Shown: positions 17,028 through 25,031 of the stretch, piece by piece
Position numbering within the stretch: position 1 is the first letter of the stretch
Layout of the letters: each line of letters opens with the position of its first letter
Assembly: GCA_928722015.1 (NCBI GenBank)
Contig: CAKMWI010000004.1
Coordinates: 186,001-250,000, forward strand
Reading direction: 5' to 3'
DNA from: Candidatus Gastranaerophilales bacterium
GTDB lineage: Bacteria; Cyanobacteriota; Vampirovibrionia; Gastranaerophilales; Gastranaerophilaceae
Length of the DNA: 64,000 bases
Program-made: the position numbers and the translations under genes
The notes under the pieces: generated by a model
Told to the model about the DNA's origin: nothing
The model's database searches: none
The model's input: only the letters and a program-made list of their open reading frames with translations

Positions 17028-17477
17028 ATGAAATATGATTTAGAAAAAATATTACCACACAATCACCCGATGATACTTATTGATGATATTGAAGAAATAA
17101 ATCTTCAGGAAGATTATATTGTTGCAAATGTTGTAATAAAAGAGGATAATGTATTTTTTGAAAAAGAATTGAATGGGGTTTCATATCTTTTGGGTATTGA
17201 ATTTATGGCACAAACTATTGCTGCCTATACTCATTTTAAAAATAAAAATGTTACGCCCAAGATTGGTTTTTTATTAGGTACTCGTTCTTATAAGTGTTCT
17301 ATTGATAAATTTGAAAATGCTCATAAATATACGGTAAAGGCTAAAGAAATCTTTTGTGATGACGAACTTGTTTCATTTGAATGTTTAATTTATAATAGTG
17401 GTGTGGAATGCGCTAAAGCAACAATAAATGCTTATCAGCCGCAAGATGCTACGGAGTATTTGAATAGCGGAGCATAA
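17028..17477 (+). CDS. Hotdog 3-hydroxyacyl-ACP dehydratase of the polyene system
   Basis: The 149-residue protein carries the FabZ-type catalytic block LPHNHPMILIDDI (about 9-21) with the active His, and GIEFMAQTIAAY (about 61-72) with the acidic partner at the place of the E-x-x-x-Q of FabA/FabZ. It would convert 3-hydroxyacyl-ACP to trans-2-enoyl-ACP; because no enoyl reductase is present in the cluster, the double bonds would be retained. It lies 1 bp after KS-A and 5 bp before the reductase. Confidence 0.9.
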   Translation: MKYDLEKILPHNHPMILIDDIEEINLQEDYIVANVVIKEDNVFFEKELNGVSYLLGIEFMAQTIAAYTHFKNKNVTPKIGFLLGTRSYKCSIDKFENAHKYTVKAKEIFCDDELVSFECLIYNSGVECAKATINAYQPQDATEYLNSGA

Positions 17478-17482
17478 ATATT

Positions 17483-18208
17483 ATGAAAAAAGAAGTACTT
17501 GTAACAGGTTCAAGCAGGGGTATCGGAAAAGAAATAGCTTTATATCTTGCAAAAAATGGATTTGATATTGTCTTGCATTGTAATAAAAATATTCAGAAAG
17601 CTGAAGTTGTTCTTGACGAGGTATTATCCTATGGCGTTAGCGGGCGTATTTTACAATTTAATACTACAGATAGAGAGCAGTGTAACAAAATTATCTCTGA
17701 AGATATTGATTCGAATGGGGTATATTATGGCGTTGTATTAAATGCCGGAATCACAAATGATGCAGTGTTTCCTTCTATGACTGATGAAGCGTGGGATAGT
17801 GTTTTAAATACAAATTTAGGTGGATTTTATAATGTATTAAAGCCTATAATTATGCCGATGATTGCAAGTAGAGTGAAAGGAAGAATTGTTGCAATGTCTT
17901 CTGTTTCTGGAATTAGGGGAAATTATGGGCAGGTAAATTACAGTGCTTCAAAAGCTGGTGTTATTGGTGCATCAAAAGCCTTAGCTCTGGAGCTTGCAAA
18001 ACGTAAGATTACAGTTAATTGTGTCGCTCCGGGAGCTATCGAATCAGATATGACACAGGATTTACCTGTTGAGGAAATTAAAAAGCATATTCCGATGAAA
18101 CGTTTTGGAACAGCGAAAGAAGTAGCTAGTTTGGTAAATTATCTTATGAGCGAAGATGCTGGATATATTACGGGGCAGGTAATTTCTGTAAATGGGGGAT
18201 TATATTGA
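17483..18208 (+). CDS. 3-oxoacyl-ACP reductase (FabG-like) of the polyene system
   Basis: This 241-residue short-chain dehydrogenase has the NAD(P)-binding motif TGSSRGIGKE (about 8-17), the N-A-G of LNAGITND, catalytic Ser about 140, Tyr about 153 and Lys about 157 in YSASKAG. The final VNGGLY end is the classical FabG C-terminus. It reduces the 3-ketoacyl-ACP made by the two synthases. The end overlaps the following KS gene by 4 bp. Confidence 0.93.
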   Translation: MKKEVLVTGSSRGIGKEIALYLAKNGFDIVLHCNKNIQKAEVVLDEVLSYGVSGRILQFNTTDREQCNKIISEDIDSNGVYYGVVLNAGITNDAVFPSMTDEAWDSVLNTNLGGFYNVLKPIIMPMIASRVKGRIVAMSSVSGIRGNYGQVNYSASKAGVIGASKALALELAKRKITVNCVAPGAIESDMTQDLPVEEIKKHIPMKRFGTAKEVASLVNYLMSEDAGYITGQVISVNGGLY

Positions 18209-19434
18209 TGAGACGTGTTGTTATTACTGGCATGGCCCAGGTTAGTCCTCTTGGAATAAACAGACAAGATGCATTTGAGCGTTTAATGAAATTAAAAAAC
18301 TGCGTAAAGTATATGCCGGAGTTAGAAGTTTTTACCCGCTTAAATACAAAGCTTGCCGCACCTGCTGATAAGTTTGTAATACCTGAACATTATACACGTA
18401 AAGAGCTTAGAACAATGGGGCGTGTTGCAATTATGAGTGTTGTAACTGCTGAAGAAGCATTAAAAGATGCAGGTTTATTTGGGGATGAAATTATTACTAA
18501 TGGACAGACTGGCGTAAGTTACGGTTCTTCTTCCGGGTCTTTGGAAAGTATTATTGATTTTTATTCTATGATGGAAAAGAAAGAAGTTAGAACTTTAACA
18601 TCTGGAAGTTATGTAAAAATGATGCCGCAAACTTCTGCAGTTAATATTTCTTTGTATTTTAAAACTACCGGCAGATTGATACCTGCTTCAACGGCTTGTA
18701 CTTCCGGAGCAATGGGAATAGGTTATGGATATGAAGCTATTAAAAATGGCTATGCGGATGTTATGATTGCAGGTGGCGCTGATGAGCTGCATCCTACACA
18801 AATAGCTATATTTGATACTTTATATGCAACTAGTCAAAAGAACGATACCCCTGAGCTAACTCCATCGCCTTTTGATAAAAATAGAGATGGACTTGTTATC
18901 GGGGAAGGTGCAGGAACTGTTATTTTGGAAGAGTATGAGCATGCTAAAAAACGTGGTGCAAAGATTTATGCTGAAGTTTTAGGTTTTGGTACAAGTACGG
19001 ACGGTACTCATATCACAAGCCCAAATCGTGAAAAAATGAAGACTGCACTTGAGTTGGCATTAAAAGATGCTGATATATCACCGGATAAAATCGGATACGT
19101 AAATGCGCATGGTACAGCTACTATTCAAGGTGATAGTGCGGAAAGTAATGCAACTTACGAAGTTTTTAAACGGAATGTTCCTGTAAGCTCTATTAAAAGT
19201 TATACTGGTCATACTCTCGGTGCGTGTGGTGCTATAGAGGCAATATTAACAATTGATATGGCAAAACATAAATGGTTCTGTCCTACTTTGAATCTTAATG
19301 TTGTTGATGAAGAGTGTGGAAAACTCGATTATATAAAGAACTCAGGCCGAGAAATTAATTCTGACATTGTTATGTCTAATAATTTTGCATTTGGTGGAAT
19401 TAACACATCTTTGATTTTTAAGGTGTTTAGTTAA
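18205..19434 (+). CDS. Beta-ketoacyl-ACP synthase (FabF-like) of the polyene system, KS-B
   Basis: The 409-residue protein is a full-length FabF-type synthase with Cys about 165 in STACTSGAMG, His about 302 in NAHGTAT and His about 336 in SYTGHTLGA, plus a G-F-G-G equivalent in FAFGGINT near the end. Two successive ATGs (18205 and 18208) are possible starts. The gene overlaps fabG by 4 bp. Two complete synthases plus one truncated partner is the standard count for aryl-polyene assembly. It is the last gene of the right operon. Confidence 0.93.
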   Translation: MMRRVVITGMAQVSPLGINRQDAFERLMKLKNCVKYMPELEVFTRLNTKLAAPADKFVIPEHYTRKELRTMGRVAIMSVVTAEEALKDAGLFGDEIITNGQTGVSYGSSSGSLESIIDFYSMMEKKEVRTLTSGSYVKMMPQTSAVNISLYFKTTGRLIPASTACTSGAMGIGYGYEAIKNGYADVMIAGGADELHPTQIAIFDTLYATSQKNDTPELTPSPFDKNRDGLVIGEGAGTVILEEYEHAKKRGAKIYAEVLGFGTSTDGTHITSPNREKMKTALELALKDADISPDKIGYVNAHGTATIQGDSAESNATYEVFKRNVPVSSIKSYTGHTLGACGAIEAILTIDMAKHKWFCPTLNLNVVDEECGKLDYIKNSGREINSDIVMSNNFAFGGINTSLIFKVFS

Positions 19435-19456
19435 TTTATTATTTGTTTTATAATTA

Positions 19457-19789
19457 TTATATTTTGTTGATTCCAATAGCAAATAAAGATAACAATATAG
19501 AACCAATCAAGGCACTTATAAATCCGTCTACTTCGAATCCCGGTGCTATAAAACCTGCGAGCATGAGTAGCAACGCATTAATTACAAATGCAAAAAGTCC
19601 TAATGTTAAAAATGTTATAGGAAAAGATATTATTTCCAGGAAAGGTTTTATAAAAGTATTAATTAGCGCAATTATTATACAAACAAACATTGCACTCAAA
19701 AAGTTTTCTACATCGATTCCCGGGACAATCCAGGATACGAAGATTATAGAAAGGGCATAAGCAATCCATCTTAAAAATATATTTAGCAT
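19457..19789 (-). CDS. Phage-holin-4-like (YvlD-type) membrane protein
   Basis: The 110-residue product has four hydrophobic helices (about 3-20, 27-48, 53-80, 88-109) separated by short loops with VPGIDVENFL and APGFEVDGFI repeats. This is typical of the small conserved membrane family annotated as phage holin family 4 / YvlD, whose role is unknown; a true holin is unlikely as no phage gene is near. It is convergent with the KS-B gene, 22 bp apart. Confidence 0.78.
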   Translation of the reverse strand: MLNIFLRWIAYALSIIFVSWIVPGIDVENFLSAMFVCIIIALINTFIKPFLEIISFPITFLTLGLFAFVINALLLMLAGFIAPGFEVDGFISALIGSILLSLFAIGINKI

Positions 19790-19924
19790 AGTTCATCCTT
19801 TATTTTTTTGTATTTTAAATGCATAGATTTCTTTTGTAATTAGACTGAACGATAAAATAATTAATCCTTTTGTTCCGGGATGATTGTTTTATTTTTTTTT
19901 CTTATAAATAATGCTTTTTCACAA

Positions 19925-19952
19925 TTGAATTAGGTGTTAAATATTTTATAAT
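19925..19952 (+). promoter_or_regulatory. Promoter of the Lys-rich helical protein
   Basis: TTGAAT (19925-19930), 16-bp spacer and TATAAT (19947-19952) stand 34 bp before the start at 19987. This is a good housekeeping-sigma promoter. Confidence 0.65.
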
Positions 19953-19986
19953 GTGCTTGTTTACATAAAATGAAAGGAGTTTTAGT

Positions 19987-20271
19987 ATGGAAAATAAAGA
20001 TAAAAAAATAATGAAAGAAAAAATACATGATACAGGAGAACAGTTAAAACATAAAACGCATGAATTTCAAGAATGCATAAAAGAGGAGGCAGAAAAACTT
20101 AAGAATAAAGCTCATGCTATGAAAAAAGGTGTAAAAGAAGATATGGAAAAAATAGAAGATAGGGCGCATGAAGTTAAAGATAATATTACTCATAAGGCTC
20201 ATCAAATGAAAGAAAAAATTTCTAAAAAGGCTGAAGAAATTAAAGATAAGGAAGCTAAACGTAAAGCATAG
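19987..20271 (+). CDS. Small Lys/Glu-rich amphipathic helical protein (LEA/apolipoprotein-like)
   Basis: The 94-residue protein is almost entirely Lys, Glu, Asp, His and Ala with 11-residue-like periodicity: KEKIHDTGEQLKHKTHE, then EEAEKLKNKAHAMKKG, then MEKIEDRAHEVKDN. This is the pattern of stress-related LEA-like or apolipoprotein-like single long helices. Spaced KAH/RAH units contain His in each repeat. No signal peptide or TM is present. The ATG follows AAAGGAG. Function is unknown; a stress role is inference. Confidence 0.75.
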   Translation: MENKDKKIMKEKIHDTGEQLKHKTHEFQECIKEEAEKLKNKAHAMKKGVKEDMEKIEDRAHEVKDNITHKAHQMKEKISKKAEEIKDKEAKRKA

Positions 20272-20289
20272 CAAATAATATAATGCGGG

Positions 20290-20309
20290 GGAGGGGGATG
20301 TTCCCCTCC
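20290..20309 (+). terminator. GC-rich hairpin after the helical protein
   Basis: GGAGGGG and CCCCTCC form a 7-bp stem around a 6-base loop, by far the most GC-rich piece nearby. The following bases are TATCTGTTATT with few consecutive T, so termination efficiency is uncertain. Confidence 0.6.
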
Positions 20310-20381
20310 TATCTGTTATTAGAGTTATTTATACCTATTGCCGATTATATCGAATTATATACGAGTACAATCGATTGCTAG

Positions 20382-20398
20382 ATACGATAATATCGTAT
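20382..20398. promoter_or_regulatory. Palindromic operator in front of XRE regulator
   Basis: ATACGATA-A-TATCGTAT is a perfect inverted repeat of 8-bp arms with one central base. It lies just upstream of and into a possible -10 box TATACT (20396-20401). Related half-sites (TTATATCGA, TTATATACGA) lie 20-40 bp upstream. The position between promoter elements suggests autoregulation by the XRE protein encoded downstream. Confidence 0.6.
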
Positions 20399-20409
20399 AC
20401 TCTCTAAAT

Positions 20410-20748
20410 ATGATTTATGATACAACAGAAATAATGAAAAAATTTGGAGAAAAGGTTAAGAAATATAGAACTCTTGCCGGGCTTACTCAAGAACAACTTG
20501 CAGAAAAATGTGATTGTTCTGCTCAAACAATATCCGGTACTGAAACAGGTTACAGTTTTCCATCTTCAAAAGTATTATTTAATTTGTCTGTAGCCTTAGA
20601 AGTTCCTTTGGTTTATTTCTTTAATTTCGATGAAGACAATTATATAACTCAAAGCGAAAGTGTGGCTGTGGTTAGCAAACTTCTCAATAAAATGAATAAA
20701 GAACAAAGGAATCTCGTTTTGAAAATGTTGAAAGCTTTATCTGAATAG
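20410..20748 (+). CDS. XRE/Cro-type transcriptional regulator
   Basis: The 112-residue product (ATG 20410; ATG 20434 is an alternative) has a complete helix-turn-helix: LTQEQLAEKCDCSAQTISGTE (split here as LTQEQLAEKCD and CSAQTISGTE, about 24-44), followed by the C-terminal helix of Cro-like proteins and a short tail of about 45 residues with KLLNKMNKEQRNL that could dimerise. No Shine-Dalgarno is seen before either ATG, and the first is 8 bases past a -10 box, so a leaderless message is possible. The palindrome at 20382-20398 precedes it. Confidence 0.85.
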   Translation: MIYDTTEIMKKFGEKVKKYRTLAGLTQEQLAEKCDCSAQTISGTETGYSFPSSKVLFNLSVALEVPLVYFFNFDEDNYITQSESVAVVSKLLNKMNKEQRNLVLKMLKALSE

Positions 20749-20764
20749 AAGTTAGTATTGATAA

Positions 20765-21103
20765 TTATGTTTTAGAATTTTTATGTTTTGCTTCTATGTA
20801 TGCATCTATATTTTTTAGAAAATAAGTTGCATCGTTATCATTGAGCTCTGCTAATTTTAGTAAAAAGGCTTTTGTGGGTTCTTTCTTTACTACCTGATTA
20901 AATGTAAATAAATCTTTGTATTCTAAATTAAAAACTCTGCAAAGATTTTCAATTGTTTCTAAGGATGCAAAGTTAATCCCGTTTTCTATTCTTGCGAGAG
21001 TATTTCTATGAATGCCTATCTTTTCGGCCAGAGCTTCTTGAGATAGTAGCATGGATTCGCGTAATTCTTTAATTCTTTTACCAAATAAAACCTTTAATGT
21101 CAT
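20765..21103 (-). CDS. XRE-family transcriptional regulator
   Basis: The 112-residue protein has an N-terminal helix-turn-helix LSQEALAEKIGIHRNTLARIE (about 19-39, written as LSQEALAEKIG and IHRNTLARIE) and continues with FASLETIENLCRVFNLEYKDLF, typical of Cro/C1-type regulators. The C-terminal 40 residues are helical and charged. It converges on the other XRE gene with 16 bp between stops. No partner toxin is present, so I do not call a toxin-antitoxin pair. Confidence 0.87.
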   Translation of the reverse strand: MTLKVLFGKRIKELRESMLLSQEALAEKIGIHRNTLARIENGINFASLETIENLCRVFNLEYKDLFTFNQVVKKEPTKAFLLKLAELNDNDATYFLKNIDAYIEAKHKNSKT

Positions 21104-21451
21104 AATTTTAGTCTAGGTTCTAAATAAAGATTCGCCATAACGGATATTGTATCATGATATTGCACTGTTTTGTGTAAATTCTACCCAGGTGTCTAATAGA
21201 AATAAGTCTATAAATACTATAAAGTAATATTGTGCTCGAGGTTTATTCGAACACAATTTAAATAATTTGATATACCTAAACTTTATAAGGCAGAGTTTGC
21301 TGGTTGTATTCAGAGCTTTTGATATTATCTTCTCTATAAGTTTAATAAAGCAATGAATTAAGAATATCTGCAGTATGAAGTAATCGAGGAGTAATTTATA
21401 TTACTCCTTTTTATTGTATAATGTGTTTTCAAATAAAAGGGGGATATTTAT
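21104..21451. other. 348-bp intergenic region, possible small RNA ended by an orphan terminator
   Basis: No protein gene is visible. The region holds the promoter of the minus-strand XRE gene, a hairpin near 21220-21260 (ATTGTG...CACAAT with inner TCGA/TCGA), paired segments TCAT..TGCA near 21160 and TGCA..ATGA near 21370, and a strong terminator on the plus strand at 21387-21412. Since no plus-strand gene ends before that terminator, a short plus-strand RNA is a reasonable guess. A TATAAT at 21416-21421 then serves mscL. Confidence 0.35.
21387..21412 (+). terminator. Strong intrinsic terminator with no upstream gene
   Basis: GGAGTAAT-TTAT-ATTACTCC forms an 8-bp stem (9 with A-T) followed by TTTTT. 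It is the best-formed terminator in this part of the plus strand, but the nearest upstream plus-strand gene ends 640 bp earlier. Confidence 0.85.
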
Positions 21452-21931
21452 ATGTTGAATAATATAAGAAAAAATATGAATGAATTTAAAGCATTTGTAA
21501 TAAAGGGTAATGTGATTGATATGGCTGTGGGTATTATAATAGGCGCAGCATTTGGTAAAATTATTGATTCTATGGTGAAAGATATTATTATGCCGCCATT
21601 AGGTTGGTTAATGGGGCGGGTAGATTTTACAAATTTGTACTTAACTCTTCCAAATTCTGATGGTAAAATAATACATTACCCTTCTTTGGAGGCTGCTCAA
21701 GCTGCGGGTATTGTTACTATTAATTATGGTGTGTTTATAAATACATTAATTAGTTTTATAATTATTGCTTTTTCTGTATTTATGTTGATTAAATTTATTA
21801 CAAAACTGAGGGTTGTAGACGCAAATAATATTTCTCAAAATACAGCCGAAAATACAAAATTATGTCCAAGATGTTTTTCTGTTATTAATATCAATGCAAC
21901 AAAGTGTCCTTTTTGTACGACAGATATATAA
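21452..21931 (+). CDS. mscL: Large-conductance mechanosensitive channel with C-terminal zinc ribbon
   Basis: The 159-residue protein carries the MscL N-terminal helix and TM1 (FKAFVIKGNVIDMAVG then IIIGAAFGKIIDSMV, about 10-40), TM2 (about 89-112) and the connecting periplasmic loop. The usual amphipathic C-terminal helix is replaced by a zinc ribbon with C-PRC (134-137) and C-PFC near the end (CPRCFSV, KCPFC). MscL opens under osmotic down-shock to release solutes. The ribbon is an unusual but known extension. AAAGGGGG precedes the start. Confidence 0.95.
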   Translation: MLNNIRKNMNEFKAFVIKGNVIDMAVGIIIGAAFGKIIDSMVKDIIMPPLGWLMGRVDFTNLYLTLPNSDGKIIHYPSLEAAQAAGIVTINYGVFINTLISFIIIAFSVFMLIKFITKLRVVDANNISQNTAENTKLCPRCFSVININATKCPFCTTDI

Positions 21932-22017
21932 TCTCATATCATATTAAATTAAATCCATGGATTGAAAGTTCTTTTTAAATAATTTACTTTATTAAAAACA
22001 TGTAGTATAATCAATTT

Positions 22018-22112
22018 ACTAATTGAGGAAAGCATGGGTGAAATTCCCTCACTGGTCCGCAGCCGTTACAGTCGGAATGCTTAATTAGTTTGTATTACTT
22101 GCGAGACTGAGG
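22018..22112 (+). promoter_or_regulatory. Cobalamin (B12) riboswitch upstream of nrdDG
   Basis: The stretch has the order of a cobalamin riboswitch core: GAGGAAAGC, GGGTGAAATTCCC, CTGGTCCGCAGCCGTTACAG (as CTGGTCCGCAGCC and GTTACAG), and the B12-box-like AGTCGGAATGC, then a pairing partner before the ribosome site GAGGAGG. It spans about 95 bases and lies immediately before nrdD. When cobalamin binds, the family usually sequesters the ribosome site or terminates transcription, here shutting off class III ribonucleotide reductase. Exact ends are approximate. Confidence 0.85.
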
Positions 22113-22122
22113 AGGTTTTTTT

Positions 22123-24258
22123 ATGCAACAAAAAGTTATTAAACGCGATGGTGAAATCGTAGAGTTCAACTCTGCAAAAATTACTAATGCTATTCAAAAA
22201 GCATCTAATGTAACAAAAGAGTTTGATGAAGTTACAGCTAGAAGATTAACTAAAAATGTTATTAAAATTGTGAATGATTTTGTGAAAGAAAAACAATCAA
22301 ATCTCGAAGCTCCTACGATTGAAGAAATTCAAGATATTGTTGAAAAAGTTTTGTTGACATCTGATTACAAACAAACTGCAAAATCTTATATTCTTTATAG
22401 AGAACAACATAATAAATTAAGAGATTTTGCTAAAAACTCTTCAATTGATATGATTGATGATTATTTGAAACAACTTGACTGGAAAGTGAATGAAAATTCA
22501 AACATGGGTTATTCAATTCAAGGTTTGAATAATTATTTAGCATCTGGCATGAGTAAAAATTATTGGTTGAATAAGGTTTATCCTAACGAAATCAAGTTAG
22601 CTCACCAAAATGGAGATATACATATTCATGATTTGAATATTATTTCTGTTTATTGTGTTGGTTGGGATTTGAAAGACTTATTAACAGAAGGTTTTAAAGG
22701 TGTTGAAGGTAAGGTTGAATCTGCTCCTGCCAAACATTTTAGAACTGCTCTTGGACAAATTGTTAACTTTTTGTATACTATGCAAGGGGAAAGCGCGGGA
22801 GCTCAAGCCTTTTCAAATTTTGATACCTTGTTAGCGCCTTTTGTTCGTTATGATGAATTAGATTATTCGCAGGTGAAACAAGCATTACAAGAATTTGTGT
22901 TTAATATGAATGTTCCAACACGTGTTGGATTTCAGACGCCATTTTCTAACATAACTATGGATTTAACTGTGCCAAGTTATTATAAAAATCAATGTGTAAT
23001 TATTGGTGGTGAAATGAAGGAAGAAACTTATGGAGAGTTTCAACCTGAAATGGATATGATAAATAAAGCATTTTTTGACGTTATGATGCAGGGTGATAAT
23101 TCAGGAAGGGTATTCACTTTCCCTATTCCTACTTATAATATTACTAAGGATTTTGATTGGGATAATAAAAATCTTGAAGGGCTATGGGAAATGAGTGCAA
23201 AATATGGCATTCCATATTTTTCTAATTTTATTAATTCTGATATGAATCCGGAAGATGCGCGTTCTATGTGTTGTAGGTTAAGAATAGATAATCGAGAACT
23301 TGAATATAGAGGTGGCGGTTTATTTGGTTCTAATCCTCTTACAGGTTCAATCGGAGTTGTTACTATTAATTTGCCAAAGATAGCTTATCAGGCACAATCC
23401 AAAGAAAAATTTTTTAAATTGTTGGATGAAAAGATGTTACTAGCTAAGGAATCTTTGGAAATAAAGCGTAAACTTTTAGAGCGTTTAACCGAAGCAAATT
23501 TATATCCGTATACAAAGTTTTATTTAAGAGATATTAGAACAAGATTTGGAGTGTATTGGAAAAATCATTTTTCAACTATAGGATTGATTGGCATGAATGA
23601 AGCATGTACTAATTTGTTGGGTGTTGATATCGGAACGAAAGAGGGTAAAAATTTTGCTCTTGAGACTATGGATTATATGAGAGCAAGAATTGCAGATTTT
23701 CAGCAAGAAACAGGCAATAATTATAATCTTGAGGCAACCCCTGCAGAGGGAACGAGTTATCGTTTAGCAAAATTAGATAAAGCACATTTTGTAAATATAA
23801 AATGTGCAAATGACGAAGATTATTATTCGCGTAAAGCTGAACCTTATTATTCAAATTCTACTCAATTGCCGGTCAATTATACGGATGATATTTTTGAACT
23901 TTTGGATCATCAGGACGAATTACAAACAAAATATACAGGAGGAACTGTTGTTCATATTTTTGCGGGAGAAAGAATCTCAGATTCTGCAACAATGAAATGT
24001 TTAGTAAAAAAAGTATGTGAGAATTATCATCTGCCTTATTTTACATTTTCTCCTACATTTTCGGTATGTCCCAACCATGGATATGTCAAAGGCGAGCATG
24101 AATATTGTCCTGATTGTGGAGAAGAATGTGAGGTCTATTCTAGAATTGTTGGTTATATCAGACCTGTAAAACAGTGGAATAAAGGGAAAAAATCTGAGTT
24201 CCAAAATAGAAAAACTTTTGATTTGAAAAGGATGGAAAATAAATGTCTTTTTGTATAG
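22123..24258 (+). CDS. nrdD: Anaerobic class III ribonucleoside-triphosphate reductase
   Basis: The 711-residue protein begins with an ATP cone (MQQKVIKRDGEIVEF, residues 1-95 region), continues with the alpha/beta barrel including the DIHIHDL region (HQNGDIHIHDLN), and ends with the zinc site Cys pairs CPNHGY and YCPDCGEEC and the radical loop SRIVGYIRP, where Gly about 677 is the glycyl radical. It reduces NTPs to dNTPs with formate as electron donor and is destroyed by oxygen. It overlaps nrdG by 16 bp and is under the cobalamin riboswitch, implying that a B12-dependent class II enzyme exists elsewhere. Confidence 0.96.
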   Translation: MQQKVIKRDGEIVEFNSAKITNAIQKASNVTKEFDEVTARRLTKNVIKIVNDFVKEKQSNLEAPTIEEIQDIVEKVLLTSDYKQTAKSYILYREQHNKLRDFAKNSSIDMIDDYLKQLDWKVNENSNMGYSIQGLNNYLASGMSKNYWLNKVYPNEIKLAHQNGDIHIHDLNIISVYCVGWDLKDLLTEGFKGVEGKVESAPAKHFRTALGQIVNFLYTMQGESAGAQAFSNFDTLLAPFVRYDELDYSQVKQALQEFVFNMNVPTRVGFQTPFSNITMDLTVPSYYKNQCVIIGGEMKEETYGEFQPEMDMINKAFFDVMMQGDNSGRVFTFPIPTYNITKDFDWDNKNLEGLWEMSAKYGIPYFSNFINSDMNPEDARSMCCRLRIDNRELEYRGGGLFGSNPLTGSIGVVTINLPKIAYQAQSKEKFFKLLDEKMLLAKESLEIKRKLLERLTEANLYPYTKFYLRDIRTRFGVYWKNHFSTIGLIGMNEACTNLLGVDIGTKEGKNFALETMDYMRARIADFQQETGNNYNLEATPAEGTSYRLAKLDKAHFVNIKCANDEDYYSRKAEPYYSNSTQLPVNYTDDIFELLDHQDELQTKYTGGTVVHIFAGERISDSATMKCLVKKVCENYHLPYFTFSPTFSVCPNHGYVKGEHEYCPDCGEECEVYSRIVGYIRPVKQWNKGKKSEFQNRKTFDLKRMENKCLFV

Positions 24259-24932
24259 GCGGACTTCAAAAAACATCTTTTTTGGACTATCCGGGTAAGA
24301 TTGCATGTATTGTATTTACTCCGATGTGTAATTTCCATTGCGGATATTGTCATAATCCTGAATTATTTGTAAAATCGGAGCCGGTGTTAACACTGCCGGC
24401 TTTTTTTGAGTTTTTAAACTCCAGGAAAGGTAAATTAGATGGTGTTGTTGTTACTGGAGGGGAACCTACATTGCAAAGTGGACTTTATTCTTTTATAGAA
24501 GAAATAAAAAATCTTGGTTTTAGTGTAAAATTGGATACAAACGGTTCTAATCCAAAAATCTTAGACTCTCTTTTAAAAGTTGGTTTATTGGATTATGTTG
24601 CCATGGATATAAAGGCACCTTTATATAAATATAGACAGATTACGAATTCTAATATAGATATGAATAGTATTCTGGAGAGTATTTCTCTACTTTTGAATAG
24701 TAGTATAGATTATGAGTTTCGGACAACTGTTGTGAAATCTCAACTTTCTTTTGAAGATTTTGATGAAATTGCAAAATTGATTTCAGGAGCTAAAAAATAT
24801 TATTTACAGAAGTTTATACCTTCCAAAATTTTAGATAATTCTTTGAAAAATGAAGTTACCTATTCTGATGAAGAATTTTATGTTATATGTTCTCATTTAA
24901 AAAAAAATATTGATTTTGTTGATTTTAGATAA
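24243..24932 (+). CDS. nrdG: Anaerobic ribonucleotide reductase activating radical-SAM protein
   Basis: The 229-residue protein has the iron-sulfur motif C-x3-C-x2-C in MCNFHCGYCHNPE (about 31-43), the GGEPTLQ SAM-binding block (about 71-77), and the start FLDYPGKIACIVFT typical of the NrdG/YjjW type of activators with the extended, not minimal, form. It installs the glycyl radical on NrdD by reductive SAM cleavage. The gene overlaps the end of nrdD and shares its riboswitch-controlled message. Confidence 0.92.
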   Translation: MSFCIGGLQKTSFLDYPGKIACIVFTPMCNFHCGYCHNPELFVKSEPVLTLPAFFEFLNSRKGKLDGVVVTGGEPTLQSGLYSFIEEIKNLGFSVKLDTNGSNPKILDSLLKVGLLDYVAMDIKAPLYKYRQITNSNIDMNSILESISLLLNSSIDYEFRTTVVKSQLSFEDFDEIAKLISGAKKYYLQKFIPSKILDNSLKNEVTYSDEEFYVICSHLKKNIDFVDFR

Positions 24933-24962
24933 TCGTTTAATTTTTAATAATAATGATTTAAA

Positions 24963-24991
24963 AAGGTCAGAGGAAAATATTCTCTGACCTT
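24963..24991 (-). terminator. Intrinsic terminator after the antiporter gene
   Basis: AAGGTCAGAG (24963-24972) and CTCTGACCTT (24982-24991) form a 10-bp stem. On the minus strand it is followed by TTTTT, so it ends the antiporter operon. It may also stop the converging nrdDG message. Confidence 0.85.
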
Positions 24992-25031
24992 AAAATTTTG
25001 GGGTAAGTATTATTTTAAAATATCTATTTAT

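Noticed and set aside
19457..19789. Holin as a sign of prophage
   Set aside because: The family is a common chromosomal membrane protein and no phage gene is nearby.
20410..21103. XRE pair as a toxin-antitoxin module
   Set aside because: Both proteins are regulators, they converge, and no toxin-like partner overlaps either of them.
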